From JBGRQA01 sp041725895 (lineage in GTDB: Bacteria; Bacteroidota; Bacteroidia; Bacteroidales; Marinifilaceae): DNA of 64,000 bases. The DNA is taken from the NCBI GenBank assembly GCA_041725895.1, contig JBGRQA010000020.1:1-64000 (forward strand). The letters run 5' to 3'. Below the pieces are notes generated by a model. That model searched no databases. It worked only from the letters and a program-made list of their open reading frames with translations, and was not told the origin of the DNA. Below are positions 16,845 through 24,866 of the stretch, piece by piece. The position numbers and the translations under genes are program-made. Positions within the stretch are counted from its first letter, which is position 1. Every line of letters begins with the position of its first letter.

Positions 16845-17588
16845 ATGAAGCATATTCTAAAATCTATTTTACGAACCAAAACGATATATATATTCCTCTC
16901 TCTTTTTGCAATAACCTTCCTTTGCGACTTTACCTACTACCAATATGTAACTACCGACCAAATAAGCCGGAAATATCAAGAAAAGATACAAGCAAAACAG
17001 GAAGCCGAGATCTACAATGAATACGATGAATACCTGGCGGATTTTAAAAATGATTTGGCTGAGATAGAATTGGAGGAGACACCAACAGAAACCTATAGCT
17101 GGGACTATTTTTATGTCGATATTGTCTATTCATCCATCCTCTGTACCATTATTTGCCTGGGACTTTCGTTTTTGATATTCCTTGGTTTTCATTTCACCCA
17201 CGAATACTCGGCCATTCCTTTTGGAAAACTATTCAAGGCCACACTGTTTGCCTACATCATTTTCCCCTTAAGTACCCTGTTCAATTGCATCTGGTTCAAA
17301 CTGATTCAAACCGATTATCAGATGGAAGATATACAGCAAATAAACCGCTACCTCAATCCATCTGTTCAATCTTTCCTGGAATCCCCCAAAGAATACCATT
17401 TGTACAACTTTCTATTCTCGGATATCAATCTTCAATCCATCCTTTTTTTACTACTAATTCCACTCCTCCTAAAAGGCATCAGTGAGTTCAAATACACAGC
17501 ACTCCTAAAAAGAATGCTTATTCCCTTCCTCGTTTTTTTTATTACTTACCAAATCATATCCCCCTACTACATCTACTTAATTTTATAA
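16845..17588 (+). CDS. Hypothetical integral membrane protein
   Basis: 247 aa, unrecognised family. About five hydrophobic segments: residues 10-33, 87-112, 125-148, 194-215 and 224-247. An acidic, Glu-rich stretch (residues 45-82) lies between the first two. The layout recalls small YIP1-like membrane proteins, but I see no motif to support that. It is 10 bp after the carboxypeptidase-regulatory copy 2 and 23 bp before the thioredoxin-like gene, so these four genes look like one operon. Confidence 0.75.
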   Translation: MKHILKSILRTKTIYIFLSLFAITFLCDFTYYQYVTTDQISRKYQEKIQAKQEAEIYNEYDEYLADFKNDLAEIELEETPTETYSWDYFYVDIVYSSILCTIICLGLSFLIFLGFHFTHEYSAIPFGKLFKATLFAYIIFPLSTLFNCIWFKLIQTDYQMEDIQQINRYLNPSVQSFLESPKEYHLYNFLFSDINLQSILFLLLIPLLLKGISEFKYTALLKRMLIPFLVFFITYQIISPYYIYLIL

Positions 17589-17611
17589 AACAGTAAGAAA
17601 ACCATACAGCT

Positions 17612-18151
17612 ATGAATAGAAAAATTGCACTGCTAAGCATGGGAGCTATCCTGATTGGTCTGGTCATAATCAATATAACAGCTACTCGAAGTAGAAAAGA
17701 GCAAGCCTTGATGGAGAAAACAAGAGCCGAACTCACAGAACTACCAAACTTTAGTTTTCAGGATTTGAATGGGAATTCCTTTACGCAAGCCGATTTACAA
17801 ACAGGAAAGCCCCTACTGGTAATTCACTTCGGTAATTTTTGCCATTACTGCCATAAGGAAGCCAGAATTATCTCCCACTATTTTGAGGAATACAGGAACT
17901 ACCAGCTACTGTTTGTCTCCAAGGATGAAGCACCCAACATCACAGCCTTCATGACGAAAAACAAGTTAACAAATAAATCAAATATTACAGTTCTGAGATA
18001 CCAGGACAATGATTTTGAGGAAGCATTCGGATCGAAATCATTGCCCTGCATATTTATTTTCGACAAACAATTTCAGCTTGTTCAACATTTTGATGGGGCA
18101 GTAACTGCACCAACACTTATTAAATATACCAGAGTGGCTAAGGATAAGTAA
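17612..18151 (+). CDS. Membrane-anchored thioredoxin-like protein
   Basis: 179 aa. One N-terminal transmembrane anchor (about residues 5-23), then a thioredoxin fold facing the periplasm: LPNFSFQDLNGNSF opening (peroxiredoxin/TlpA style), then VIHFGNFCHYCHKEA with the CxxC at residues 77-80, and a cis-Pro-like SLPCIFIFDK block with an extra Cys. Probable role is thiol-disulfide exchange on exported proteins. Last gene of the four-gene envelope cluster. It could help fold the Cys-rich core peptides, but nothing in the sequence links them directly. Confidence 0.82.
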   Translation: MNRKIALLSMGAILIGLVIINITATRSRKEQALMEKTRAELTELPNFSFQDLNGNSFTQADLQTGKPLLVIHFGNFCHYCHKEARIISHYFEEYRNYQLLFVSKDEAPNITAFMTKNKLTNKSNITVLRYQDNDFEEAFGSKSLPCIFIFDKQFQLVQHFDGAVTAPTLIKYTRVAKDK

Positions 18152-18386
18152 AGATGGAAACGATGAGATATTGGATCCGGTTATTTCAACCAAAATCCTT
18201 CGATTTGAGATCGCCATCGGCCTTAAAATAGAAGATCGGGTAAAGAAGCAATCCTATTAAGTATTCTTTGTAAGCAATTGTCTTTTAAGACAGAAAACAA
18301 AAAGCCAAGCAATTTATTTTTAATGCTTTCTATAATTTTTATTAACTTGAATGATATATTAATTGCAACAAAAATTTGAGGCTTCA

Positions 18387-18863
18387 ATGAAGAAAAACAA
18401 CCTTATTCAAGTGACCTTCTCCACAGAAGAGCTTGAAACCTGCAAGAATCACATTGAGGGACTGGATCAGTTCGCCAGTAAGAATACTCCCAACCTTTCC
18501 AATGAAGATAGAAGGAACTTTGGCTCCATCACCCAAAACAACAAACTTCTAATAGAAAAAATAAAATCATTGATGGAACAATATCCGGAACGGGTACCTC
18601 CTTTTGTTGACTCCAAAGAATTCAACAAAGATTACCAGGCACGGAAACAAATAGAAGAGATACTCTTACAACTAGATATAATCAAACGAAAACTAACGGA
18701 TACCAAAATCCTATTGGATTATGACAATTTTCAGGATGCCTTAGCCTTCTATCGTTCCATACGTTACTTTGCCAGTGAATATCAGAATGGTGCCATCCCA
18801 CTCTACGAGCAACTGAAGCAATATTTCCCTCATAGGAAGAACGGGAAAGAGACTAAGGAGTAG
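18387..18863 (+). CDS. Hypothetical helical protein
   Basis: 158 aa from the ATG at 18387; a TTG eight codons upstream would also be in frame. Unrecognised. The composition is polar and predicted almost all helical, with charged heptad-like stretches (KLLIEKIKSLMEQ, ARKQIEEILLQLDIIKRKL). No signal peptide or membrane segment. It stands alone: 235 bp after the thioredoxin-like gene and followed by more than 800 bp without a clear gene. Confidence 0.65.
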   Translation: MKKNNLIQVTFSTEELETCKNHIEGLDQFASKNTPNLSNEDRRNFGSITQNNKLLIEKIKSLMEQYPERVPPFVDSKEFNKDYQARKQIEEILLQLDIIKRKLTDTKILLDYDNFQDALAFYRSIRYFASEYQNGAIPLYEQLKQYFPHRKNGKETKE

Positions 18864-19101
18864 TCTAAGAGCATGAAATACATTTGCCCCAAGACTAAAT
18901 CCAGTTGCCAAGACTATATTTTCTACTCATAAGTGAATAGAATGATTCTTTTTCCTATCTTTTGAGAGACAAATATTCAATTTCAGCCAATCCATTGAAA
19001 AAATTACCTCATCAATTAGTTCCCGAAGCCAATTGCATGACAAAAAATGGCAATTCCCTGGTCCTTTCAGCCATTGAATCAAAAATTTAAGCCCTATTTT
19101 T

Positions 19102-19278
19102 AGGTTGAGCACCCAAAATTTCGAAACAAAAACATGAAATTTTAGGTTGGATAACCTAGAATAAGAGGTCGATAACCAAAAAAATCAGGAAAAGAACCTA
19201 AAATTTCAGGTCTCTCAACCTAATAATTCAGGTTAGGAGACCTATTTTTTTACGTCTTACAACCTATTAATTTACGTT
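19102..19278. repeat. Phased 21-22 bp array of AGGTY...ACCTA half-palindromes
   Basis: AGGT-like words start at 19102, 19144, 19166, 19187, 19208, 19230, with diverged ACGT forms at 19252 and 19274; the position at 19123 is too degraded to count. Steps are 21-22 bp (42 bp across the missing one), close to two helical turns. Most units have the form AGGTY-N5-ACCTA, an imperfect palindrome, with A/T tracts between. This looks like a row of protein-binding sites on one face of the DNA. Confidence 0.6.
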
Positions 19279-19663
19279 AAATACAGATTGAGATATTCTC
19301 CCTACAGACTGAAGTAGGTTGCATACAATAAAAAAGGGTTACAACACCTTTGTCCCTCTTCACATAATACCGACACAAGACATCTAAGACACAAAATCAG
19401 TCTGTACGATTAAAACAAATGGTAAATAGTAGATAAAAAACTTATTCATCTGTATAAAAACAAGAGAATCAACCCCATATTCTCACTAACAAACAAACTC
19501 CAATCCCCCTGTTAACGTTTTGTTTGCCTTTTATTTTGTTTCAATAACCGTTCATGGTGTTTTCGGTACCGCTTATACATTCTGGACTCCGTCACAACTT
19601 ACATATATTCTTTTTTATGTATGTTTAAACTGACAATATATTTAACACCTAGCCTTACATAAA

Positions 19664-19738
19664 ATGGTTTTTCTTTCCCATATCATATTCAACCAGAAAA
19701 AAGACTACAAAGGGCTTTTTGAGTGCTGGCTATATTAG
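19664..19738 (+). CDS. Candidate 24-aa micro-ORF A (DYKGLxECxLY family)
   Basis: An ATG frame of 24 codons plus stop, ending in DYKGLFECWLY. A second frame of exactly the same length at 29223-29297 ends in DYKGLYECLLY. In the shared part several nucleotide changes fall in third positions and are silent (GGG/GGA, CTT/CTC, CTA/CTT), which suggests translation. Each lies about 200 bp upstream of a large gene start. It may be a leader peptide, a small peptide product or a remnant. No database support is available to me. Confidence 0.4.
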   Translation: MVFLSHIIFNQKKDYKGLFECWLY

Positions 19739-19936
19739 CACTCAACTTCATTTTTCCATCCCGGAAAATATACTGTCACATTTCTCTTATAAATTCAAAG
19801 TAACAACCTGCCTTAAAAATCCTGTTGCGATTCAATATTGATTATCGAATCCGAACAAGCTTGTGTTTTATGGACGCGGCAGCCTACTTACTATTCGAAA
19901 AAACTGACCCCATTATATTAACCCTAGTAAAACTAC

Positions 19937-22786
19937 ATGGAAATTCAAGATTACAGCTATGGGAAGCTGCTTCATCAGCTTCAACAAATACAAACCAAAC
20001 GAAATCAAAAGGAAAAGCTGAATCCACAGGAACAATACCTGCTCACCTCGATTGAGCAGAAAGTAGAGGAGGAAGTCATTCGGAAAGTACGGGAACGGCA
20101 GGCTAAGATTCCAGGCTTGATTCAATCGGCAAACCATCACAAAGCCTATTGGGGAGGCAATTTAACCCCCGGATGCCGCAATTGTCTTGACGGAACCGGC
20201 TTTCATGCCATCCGTTCGGTTTCGGAATGCAACTTAAACTGTAAATACTGCTACTACTATGGGGAAGAAAAACTTCCCAAAATTCCCTCGGAGCATTACC
20301 TGCTGGGCAACAATTCGCTAACCAAAGAAGACCTGGCCATGGTAATCGAGAAACAGGGGCAAAAGATACAGGGAGTTGCCTGGGTTTTTTACGAACCTTT
20401 TATGGATTTCGACAAGCATCCTTCGGTTATTCAAACTTTGGCCCAAAAGGGAATTTACCAACACATGTATACCAATGGTACCCTGTGTCACGAGGATCAG
20501 TTCAAGCAATTGGCCGATTCGGGCCTCAACGAATTGCGATTCGATTTGGCTGCCACCAAATGTTCCGATCAGGTAATCAAAACAATGGCAATTGCACGTA
20601 AATATTTCCAATATGTAGGTGTGGAAGGTCCAATGTTTCCGGAATATTTCGAAAAGTTCATGGAAAAACGCAAGATGATTATCGAAACGGGGATTGATCA
20701 TATCAATTGCGCAGAGCTGCACATCAAGGAGAAGCATACCCATTTCCTAAACGATCGTCTCTACCAGTACAGGAGGGGCTATGTATCTCCTGTTTACAGC
20801 AGACAACTGACCTACGATTTACTGGATACGGCTGTACAGGAGAAATGGGAGGGCATTAGCATTCAGGATTGCTCCAATGAAACCAAATACTACAGAAGTT
20901 TCACAGCAGGTGATCACTTTGGCAACTCCTACTGGAAGCAGGAAATGCAACTTCCTATTGAGTGGCATCTTGATGCGGTTCAACACTACGATCTGTTTAA
21001 AGCACTTTGTTCCGGAAAATCGGAAACTTCTGCTGCACCAAAGAAAAACAGTACTGATTTGGAGGAGCTTGTGGTTCAAAATGTGAACAGCCTCCTGGAA
21101 TCAACCGGAAAAGAGATTCGCCTCGATCAGGAAGGCTATTCGATCTTTGATCCCCTCCACCAGCAAACCATTCAGAAGGTAAACCTGCCCCAAAAAAAGA
21201 GCCAAATCTATCATGAGGTTCTATTCTCCCTGCTCAAAGGCAATCTGATTCCCAACCTAAACTTCGCAACCCAAGGGTATGCCTCATCAATGGGTGATGA
21301 AATCAGAAACCAACTGGAAGAATCGGGGCTACTTCCAAAAGCTTCGGAACTACTGAATGGAAAAGACCTAAGGGTGGAAGATGCCAATCAACAAATAAGA
21401 GAAATTGGCTGGTTCAAGGCTAAAGATGCTGAAGCAGTTGCTGATGCCAACCATCAGGTAGTTTGTACAAAATGGCAAAACCTGCATACGGAACAAATAG
21501 TTGAATTCCCTCAAAAGCTGGTGGATTTCGTCCAACAAAACAGGGGGATGGCTTTGGCAAATAATAGAGAGGAAGCGATTGTTTCATCCATCGAGAACTT
21601 GCTTACCCTGTATGCTACCCAAATGATTTATTCCCATCCTCATCCGCTTCCCAGCTTCCCTCATCAGTTATTTGAAAACGAAACAGCGGTTGTGGAACGT
21701 ATCAGGGAAATGGAGAAGAAAGGATACAATATTGTAGTAAAAGATTGTTTGCCCGGGCTTCCAATGCAGGTAACCGGTGTACTAATTGTAGATTATGCCA
21801 AGCTGCAATACTCCTTTCAACTGAAAGCAGGAAGAAATATCCCGGAAACCGTACTAAGCCTACTCAACAATACCAACAGGAATTGGAACTCACTCCACGA
21901 TATCAGCTGCCCCCCAGGTAGTGATGAAAATGAAACATCAAGACAACCGGATTATTTCAAAACAATCCTGGGAAAGCCATCTCAATGGCCTCAATGGCTG
22001 CTTCAAAATGGTGAGGAGAAAAGTGAATTGCCGGTTGAAATTGCTTCAGAAGCTTACAACAATAAGCTTACCGGGGAAGTTAGGAATACTCTGGGGGAAA
22101 TCTGGATCAGAAGTTTCCAATGCGACAATCTGTTCGTTGTAGATACTCTTATCGACGGCATTCAGGATATCCTCTGCCTAAACCCGGGAAAAGAATGGCA
22201 GCAATTAATTGCAGATTACCATCATCAACTTCCGGTTCTGTCGTCCATGAGCAATGCAACGCCTTCTCAGCTTAAAGCACTCTGTAATTTCCTCAACACC
22301 TACTACCAATATTTTAAGGGAAGCTTTACGATTTCGGATCTTTTGCTGTTCAATACCAGTGAGGAATGGGAGGAAATAGAGACAGAGATATTTATGTCCA
22401 TGTTGAATTATCATCTCGGATACACCCAAAAGGCCTGGAGATACATCGACCTCTATACGAAAGAAAGAAAAGTTTTTCTTAAAGAAACGAATTCTGGAAC
22501 ACCGGAAGGCCAGGAATCACTCTACCTTTTGTGTACCCGTGATTACCTGAAAGAAAAAAGCATAGGGAAACCTATGTCGGAATTGCAAAAGGATCTGGCT
22601 ACCATTTACGGCAAAGAACTGGCGGACGAGATCTGCATGGATTTCGAAGATCCCGAAACCATATTCCAATCCTACGATCTTCCTGCTCACTTGATTTGTA
22701 ACAGCGGACAATCGAATATCAAAGAGGTACTCCATTTTGTGAAACAACTGATAAAAACAAACTGCCATGAAAATATGTATTGTTGA
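19937..22786 (+). CDS. Radical SAM - YcaO-like fusion protein
   Basis: 949 aa. N-terminal radical SAM domain (about residues 1-345): CNLNCKYC at 98-105, preceded by an extra CRNC pair at 80-83. The C-terminal part (about 370-949) resembles E. coli YcaO from memory: NRGMALANNREEAIVSSIEN (about residue 535) matches the YcaO block NGMSAGNTRNEARVQGLSE, AVVERIREMEKKGYNI matches AVVEAIETLEAEGFPI, and the helical end matches the YcaO TPR-like tail. Key ATP-site features look lost: no GKG, the ER pairs are replaced, and the ExxQ region reads SLLNNTNRNW. It overlaps the next gene by 20 bp. Role unknown; probably modification or binding of the peptide encoded downstream. Confidence 0.75.
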   Translation: MEIQDYSYGKLLHQLQQIQTKRNQKEKLNPQEQYLLTSIEQKVEEEVIRKVRERQAKIPGLIQSANHHKAYWGGNLTPGCRNCLDGTGFHAIRSVSECNLNCKYCYYYGEEKLPKIPSEHYLLGNNSLTKEDLAMVIEKQGQKIQGVAWVFYEPFMDFDKHPSVIQTLAQKGIYQHMYTNGTLCHEDQFKQLADSGLNELRFDLAATKCSDQVIKTMAIARKYFQYVGVEGPMFPEYFEKFMEKRKMIIETGIDHINCAELHIKEKHTHFLNDRLYQYRRGYVSPVYSRQLTYDLLDTAVQEKWEGISIQDCSNETKYYRSFTAGDHFGNSYWKQEMQLPIEWHLDAVQHYDLFKALCSGKSETSAAPKKNSTDLEELVVQNVNSLLESTGKEIRLDQEGYSIFDPLHQQTIQKVNLPQKKSQIYHEVLFSLLKGNLIPNLNFATQGYASSMGDEIRNQLEESGLLPKASELLNGKDLRVEDANQQIREIGWFKAKDAEAVADANHQVVCTKWQNLHTEQIVEFPQKLVDFVQQNRGMALANNREEAIVSSIENLLTLYATQMIYSHPHPLPSFPHQLFENETAVVERIREMEKKGYNIVVKDCLPGLPMQVTGVLIVDYAKLQYSFQLKAGRNIPETVLSLLNNTNRNWNSLHDISCPPGSDENETSRQPDYFKTILGKPSQWPQWLLQNGEEKSELPVEIASEAYNNKLTGEVRNTLGEIWIRSFQCDNLFVVDTLIDGIQDILCLNPGKEWQQLIADYHHQLPVLSSMSNATPSQLKALCNFLNTYYQYFKGSFTISDLLLFNTSEEWEEIETEIFMSMLNYHLGYTQKAWRYIDLYTKERKVFLKETNSGTPEGQESLYLLCTRDYLKEKSIGKPMSELQKDLATIYGKELADEICMDFEDPETIFQSYDLPAHLICNSGQSNIKEVLHFVKQLIKTNCHENMYC

Positions 22787-23744
22787 TGATTCTTCTATTC
22801 CGGTTTCCAAATACGGAGGTGTAGAAAGGTTTATGTGGTGGTTGGGAAAAGGCCTCACCGAATTCGGACACGAAGTAGTATACCTGGTTGGCCCCAACTC
22901 CTCCTGCCCTTTTGCAGAGGTTTACCAACTTGATGAAGACAAAAATATAGAAGAGCAATTGCCCGGGGATGTTGACATCATCCACTACAATTTTCCTGTA
23001 ATGGGAGAAAGTACCATCCCCTATATCGTAACCCTTCATGGCAATTATCCTCCCTTTCAGGATTACAATCGCAACACCGTATTTGTATCGAGGAATCACG
23101 CCCAAAGATACAATGCTGAAGCTTTTGTGCACATCGGATTGGATCCGGCAGATTATGGCCCGGTTGATTTTTCAGCCAAACGGGATGCTTTGCTTTTTCT
23201 GGCTGCAGCAGAAACTCACCACAAGAATCTAAAGGGAGCGATACAAATTGCAGAAGCATTGGATATGCCCCTTAATGTTTTGGGAGGCTCAAAACATCTG
23301 TCGGAAAGTAAAAAGGCCCGATGGCATGGTATGGTAGGCGGCGATCAGAAAAACAGATTGATCAATCAATCCACTTGCCTGCTTTTTCCTGTCAAATGGA
23401 ACGAACCCTTTGGAATAGCAATGATCGAAGCCATGTACTTTGGCTGTCCGGTACTTGGTAGCTGTTATGGTTCACTTCCCGAAATAGTTCAACCGGAAGT
23501 GGGCCACCTGGCCTACTCCTACGAAGAGCTAATCAACCATTACCATCAAGTTAACCAATTCTCAAGGGAAGCAATCCATAAGTATGTGATGCAACATTTC
23601 CATTACCATCAGATGACAGAAAAATACATCGAAATCTACCGGAAAATTCTGGAAGGAGAAAACATCAACAAGCAAACTCCACATCTCTTGCCAAATACGG
23701 GAATCGATTTACCAATTTTTGAAACCGCAAACATTTATGATTGA
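22767..23744 (+). CDS. Family 4 glycosyltransferase
   Basis: 325 aa GT-B fold enzyme. The N-terminal acceptor domain has the GT4 start (VSKYGGVERFMWWLGKGL, a G-G-V-E-R block near residue 17). The C-terminal donor domain has FPVKWNEPFGIAMIEAMYFG, the EPFG...EAM signature with the two Glu that hold the sugar nucleotide. No membrane segment, so cytoplasmic. The start overlaps the end of the fusion gene by 20 bp, and the stop overlaps the GT25 start as ATGATTGA. Such coupling suggests the three proteins are made in fixed ratio. Acceptor unknown. Confidence 0.9.
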   Translation: MKICIVDDSSIPVSKYGGVERFMWWLGKGLTEFGHEVVYLVGPNSSCPFAEVYQLDEDKNIEEQLPGDVDIIHYNFPVMGESTIPYIVTLHGNYPPFQDYNRNTVFVSRNHAQRYNAEAFVHIGLDPADYGPVDFSAKRDALLFLAAAETHHKNLKGAIQIAEALDMPLNVLGGSKHLSESKKARWHGMVGGDQKNRLINQSTCLLFPVKWNEPFGIAMIEAMYFGCPVLGSCYGSLPEIVQPEVGHLAYSYEELINHYHQVNQFSREAIHKYVMQHFHYHQMTEKYIEIYRKILEGENINKQTPHLLPNTGIDLPIFETANIYD

Positions 23745-24471
23745 CCAAATCATCATCATCAATTTAAAGCGTAGACCCGATCGCAGAAAAGCAATGGAAG
23801 AGCATCTGAAAAATACCTGTTCCATTCCCTTTGTCTTTTTTGAAGCTATAGACGGAAAGGTTCTAAATGAAGAAGCCATAAAAAATCATGGAGTTTCGAC
23901 CTATCCGCATTGGAGAAAATCAAAAACATCTTTTCCATCGCTTAAACAAAAAGCTGTAGAAAGGTATTACAACCGTGATATCAACAAGGGAGAGATCGCT
24001 TGCGGGCTAAGTCATTACTATATCTGGCAACAAATTGTGGATTCGAAGTACAAACAGGTTTTGATTCTGGAAGACGATGCCAGACCCATTCACCCGCTTT
24101 GGCAATCGATTCTGGAAATGCAATTGGCCAAAACCGAAAAGGAGAACCTAAAATGGGATCTCTTGTACCTGGGACGAAATCCATTACTTCCGGATATTGG
24201 AAAACTAACCCCAACCATCGTAAAACCCGGCTATTCATGGACTAGTCATGCTTACGCAGTATCTCTTGAAGGAGCAAAAAAGCTTCTATCAACAAACTAT
24301 TTGCAGAATCTAATCCCCCTGGATGAATACTTGCCGGTAATGTTAGGAGAACATCCAAGAAAAGATATCCAGGAACTATTCCGAAAAGAAAGAAAACTGA
24401 ATGCTTTTGCTCTTCATCCCAACTTGTTTCTACAAGATAGCGTGGGAGTACGAAGCGATATAGAAGAATAA
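23737..24471 (+). CDS. Family 25 glycosyltransferase
   Basis: 244 aa from the ATG at 23737, chosen because it overlaps the GT4 stop codon; an in-frame ATG six codons upstream exists. The GT25 start IIIINLKRRPDRRKAMEEHL and a later GEIACGLSHYYIWQQI are present, and the metal-binding EDDARP lies near residue 115. Family members add hexoses to lipooligosaccharide in Gram-negative bacteria, and the related animal enzymes glycosylate collagen. Placed 77 bp before a peptide precursor and not near lipooligosaccharide genes, it could act on the peptide. Confidence 0.88.
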   Translation: MIDQIIIINLKRRPDRRKAMEEHLKNTCSIPFVFFEAIDGKVLNEEAIKNHGVSTYPHWRKSKTSFPSLKQKAVERYYNRDINKGEIACGLSHYYIWQQIVDSKYKQVLILEDDARPIHPLWQSILEMQLAKTEKENLKWDLLYLGRNPLLPDIGKLTPTIVKPGYSWTSHAYAVSLEGAKKLLSTNYLQNLIPLDEYLPVMLGEHPRKDIQELFRKERKLNAFALHPNLFLQDSVGVRSDIEE

Positions 24472-24547
24472 GAAATTTCCCCGGGAAAAAAGGCGGTTGC
24501 CGAAAAGCCTTGATAAGAGTAGGCACAATAACCATTTTTTTAAAATT

Positions 24548-24769
24548 ATGAAAAAGTTGAAATTAAATCATCTTTCAAAAGATGAATTGAAAAACAAAGA
24601 AATGTCTTTAACCCAAGGTGGTTCTCACTGTGGATGTGGTTGTCATTATAAAGAAAAAGGAGGATCAGGCACCTATACCAATGGTAATTACAATTATGCA
24701 GGTGGCCAACATTCCAAAGGGGGCGATGTAATCTGCTCCAGTGGCGGTTACTGGTATGCAGCAGACTAA
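24548..24769 (+). CDS. GG-leader peptide precursor, module 2
   Basis: 73 aa. Leader MKKLKLNHLSKDELKNKEMS, double glycine at residues 24-25, then a core of about 48 residues beginning SHCGCGCHYKEKGG: Cys as CxCxC, one more Cys near the end (DVICSSGG), and a Gly/Tyr/Asn/Ser-rich middle. This is the Bacteroidales GG-leader natural product precursor type (TIGR04149). The start at 24548 is chosen over an in-frame ATG 17 codons upstream because the leader begins here in both precursors. A hairpin follows 15 bp after the stop codon, then the propeller, maturase and partner genes. Confidence 0.9.
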   Translation: MKKLKLNHLSKDELKNKEMSLTQGGSHCGCGCHYKEKGGSGTYTNGNYNYAGGQHSKGGDVICSSGGYWYAAD

Positions 24770-24784
24770 TTTCAATTAGATTTC

Positions 24785-24817
24785 GAACAGTTGGCATTTT
24801 GAACTTGCCAACTGTTC
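24785..24817 (+). terminator. Hairpin after precursor 2
   Basis: A perfect 12-bp stem (24785-24796 with 24806-24817, 9-nt loop) begins 15 bp after the precursor stop. The T-rich sequence after it is broken by C, so it may be a partial terminator that lets the precursor outnumber the downstream enzymes. Confidence 0.6.
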
Positions 24818-24866
24818 AACTTCATTTTCCCTTTGTTGAAAAATCTTGCAAAATCTTTATCCCTCT

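Larger units (their letters stand above)
18864..19936. other. Long non-coding gap upstream of module 2
   Basis: About 1.07 kb without a normal gene. It contains the phased repeat array at 19102-19278 and a 24-codon micro-ORF at 19664-19738, each listed separately. The rest is AT-rich. Other short frames do not show a family feature. Confidence 0.7.

Noticed and set aside
18927..19112. 61-codon minus-strand frame downstream of the helical protein
   Set aside because: No motif, and it extends into the phased repeat array.
19553..19627. Another 24-codon frame upstream of micro-ORF A
   Set aside because: Same length, but no sequence similarity to the DYKGL pair; probably chance.
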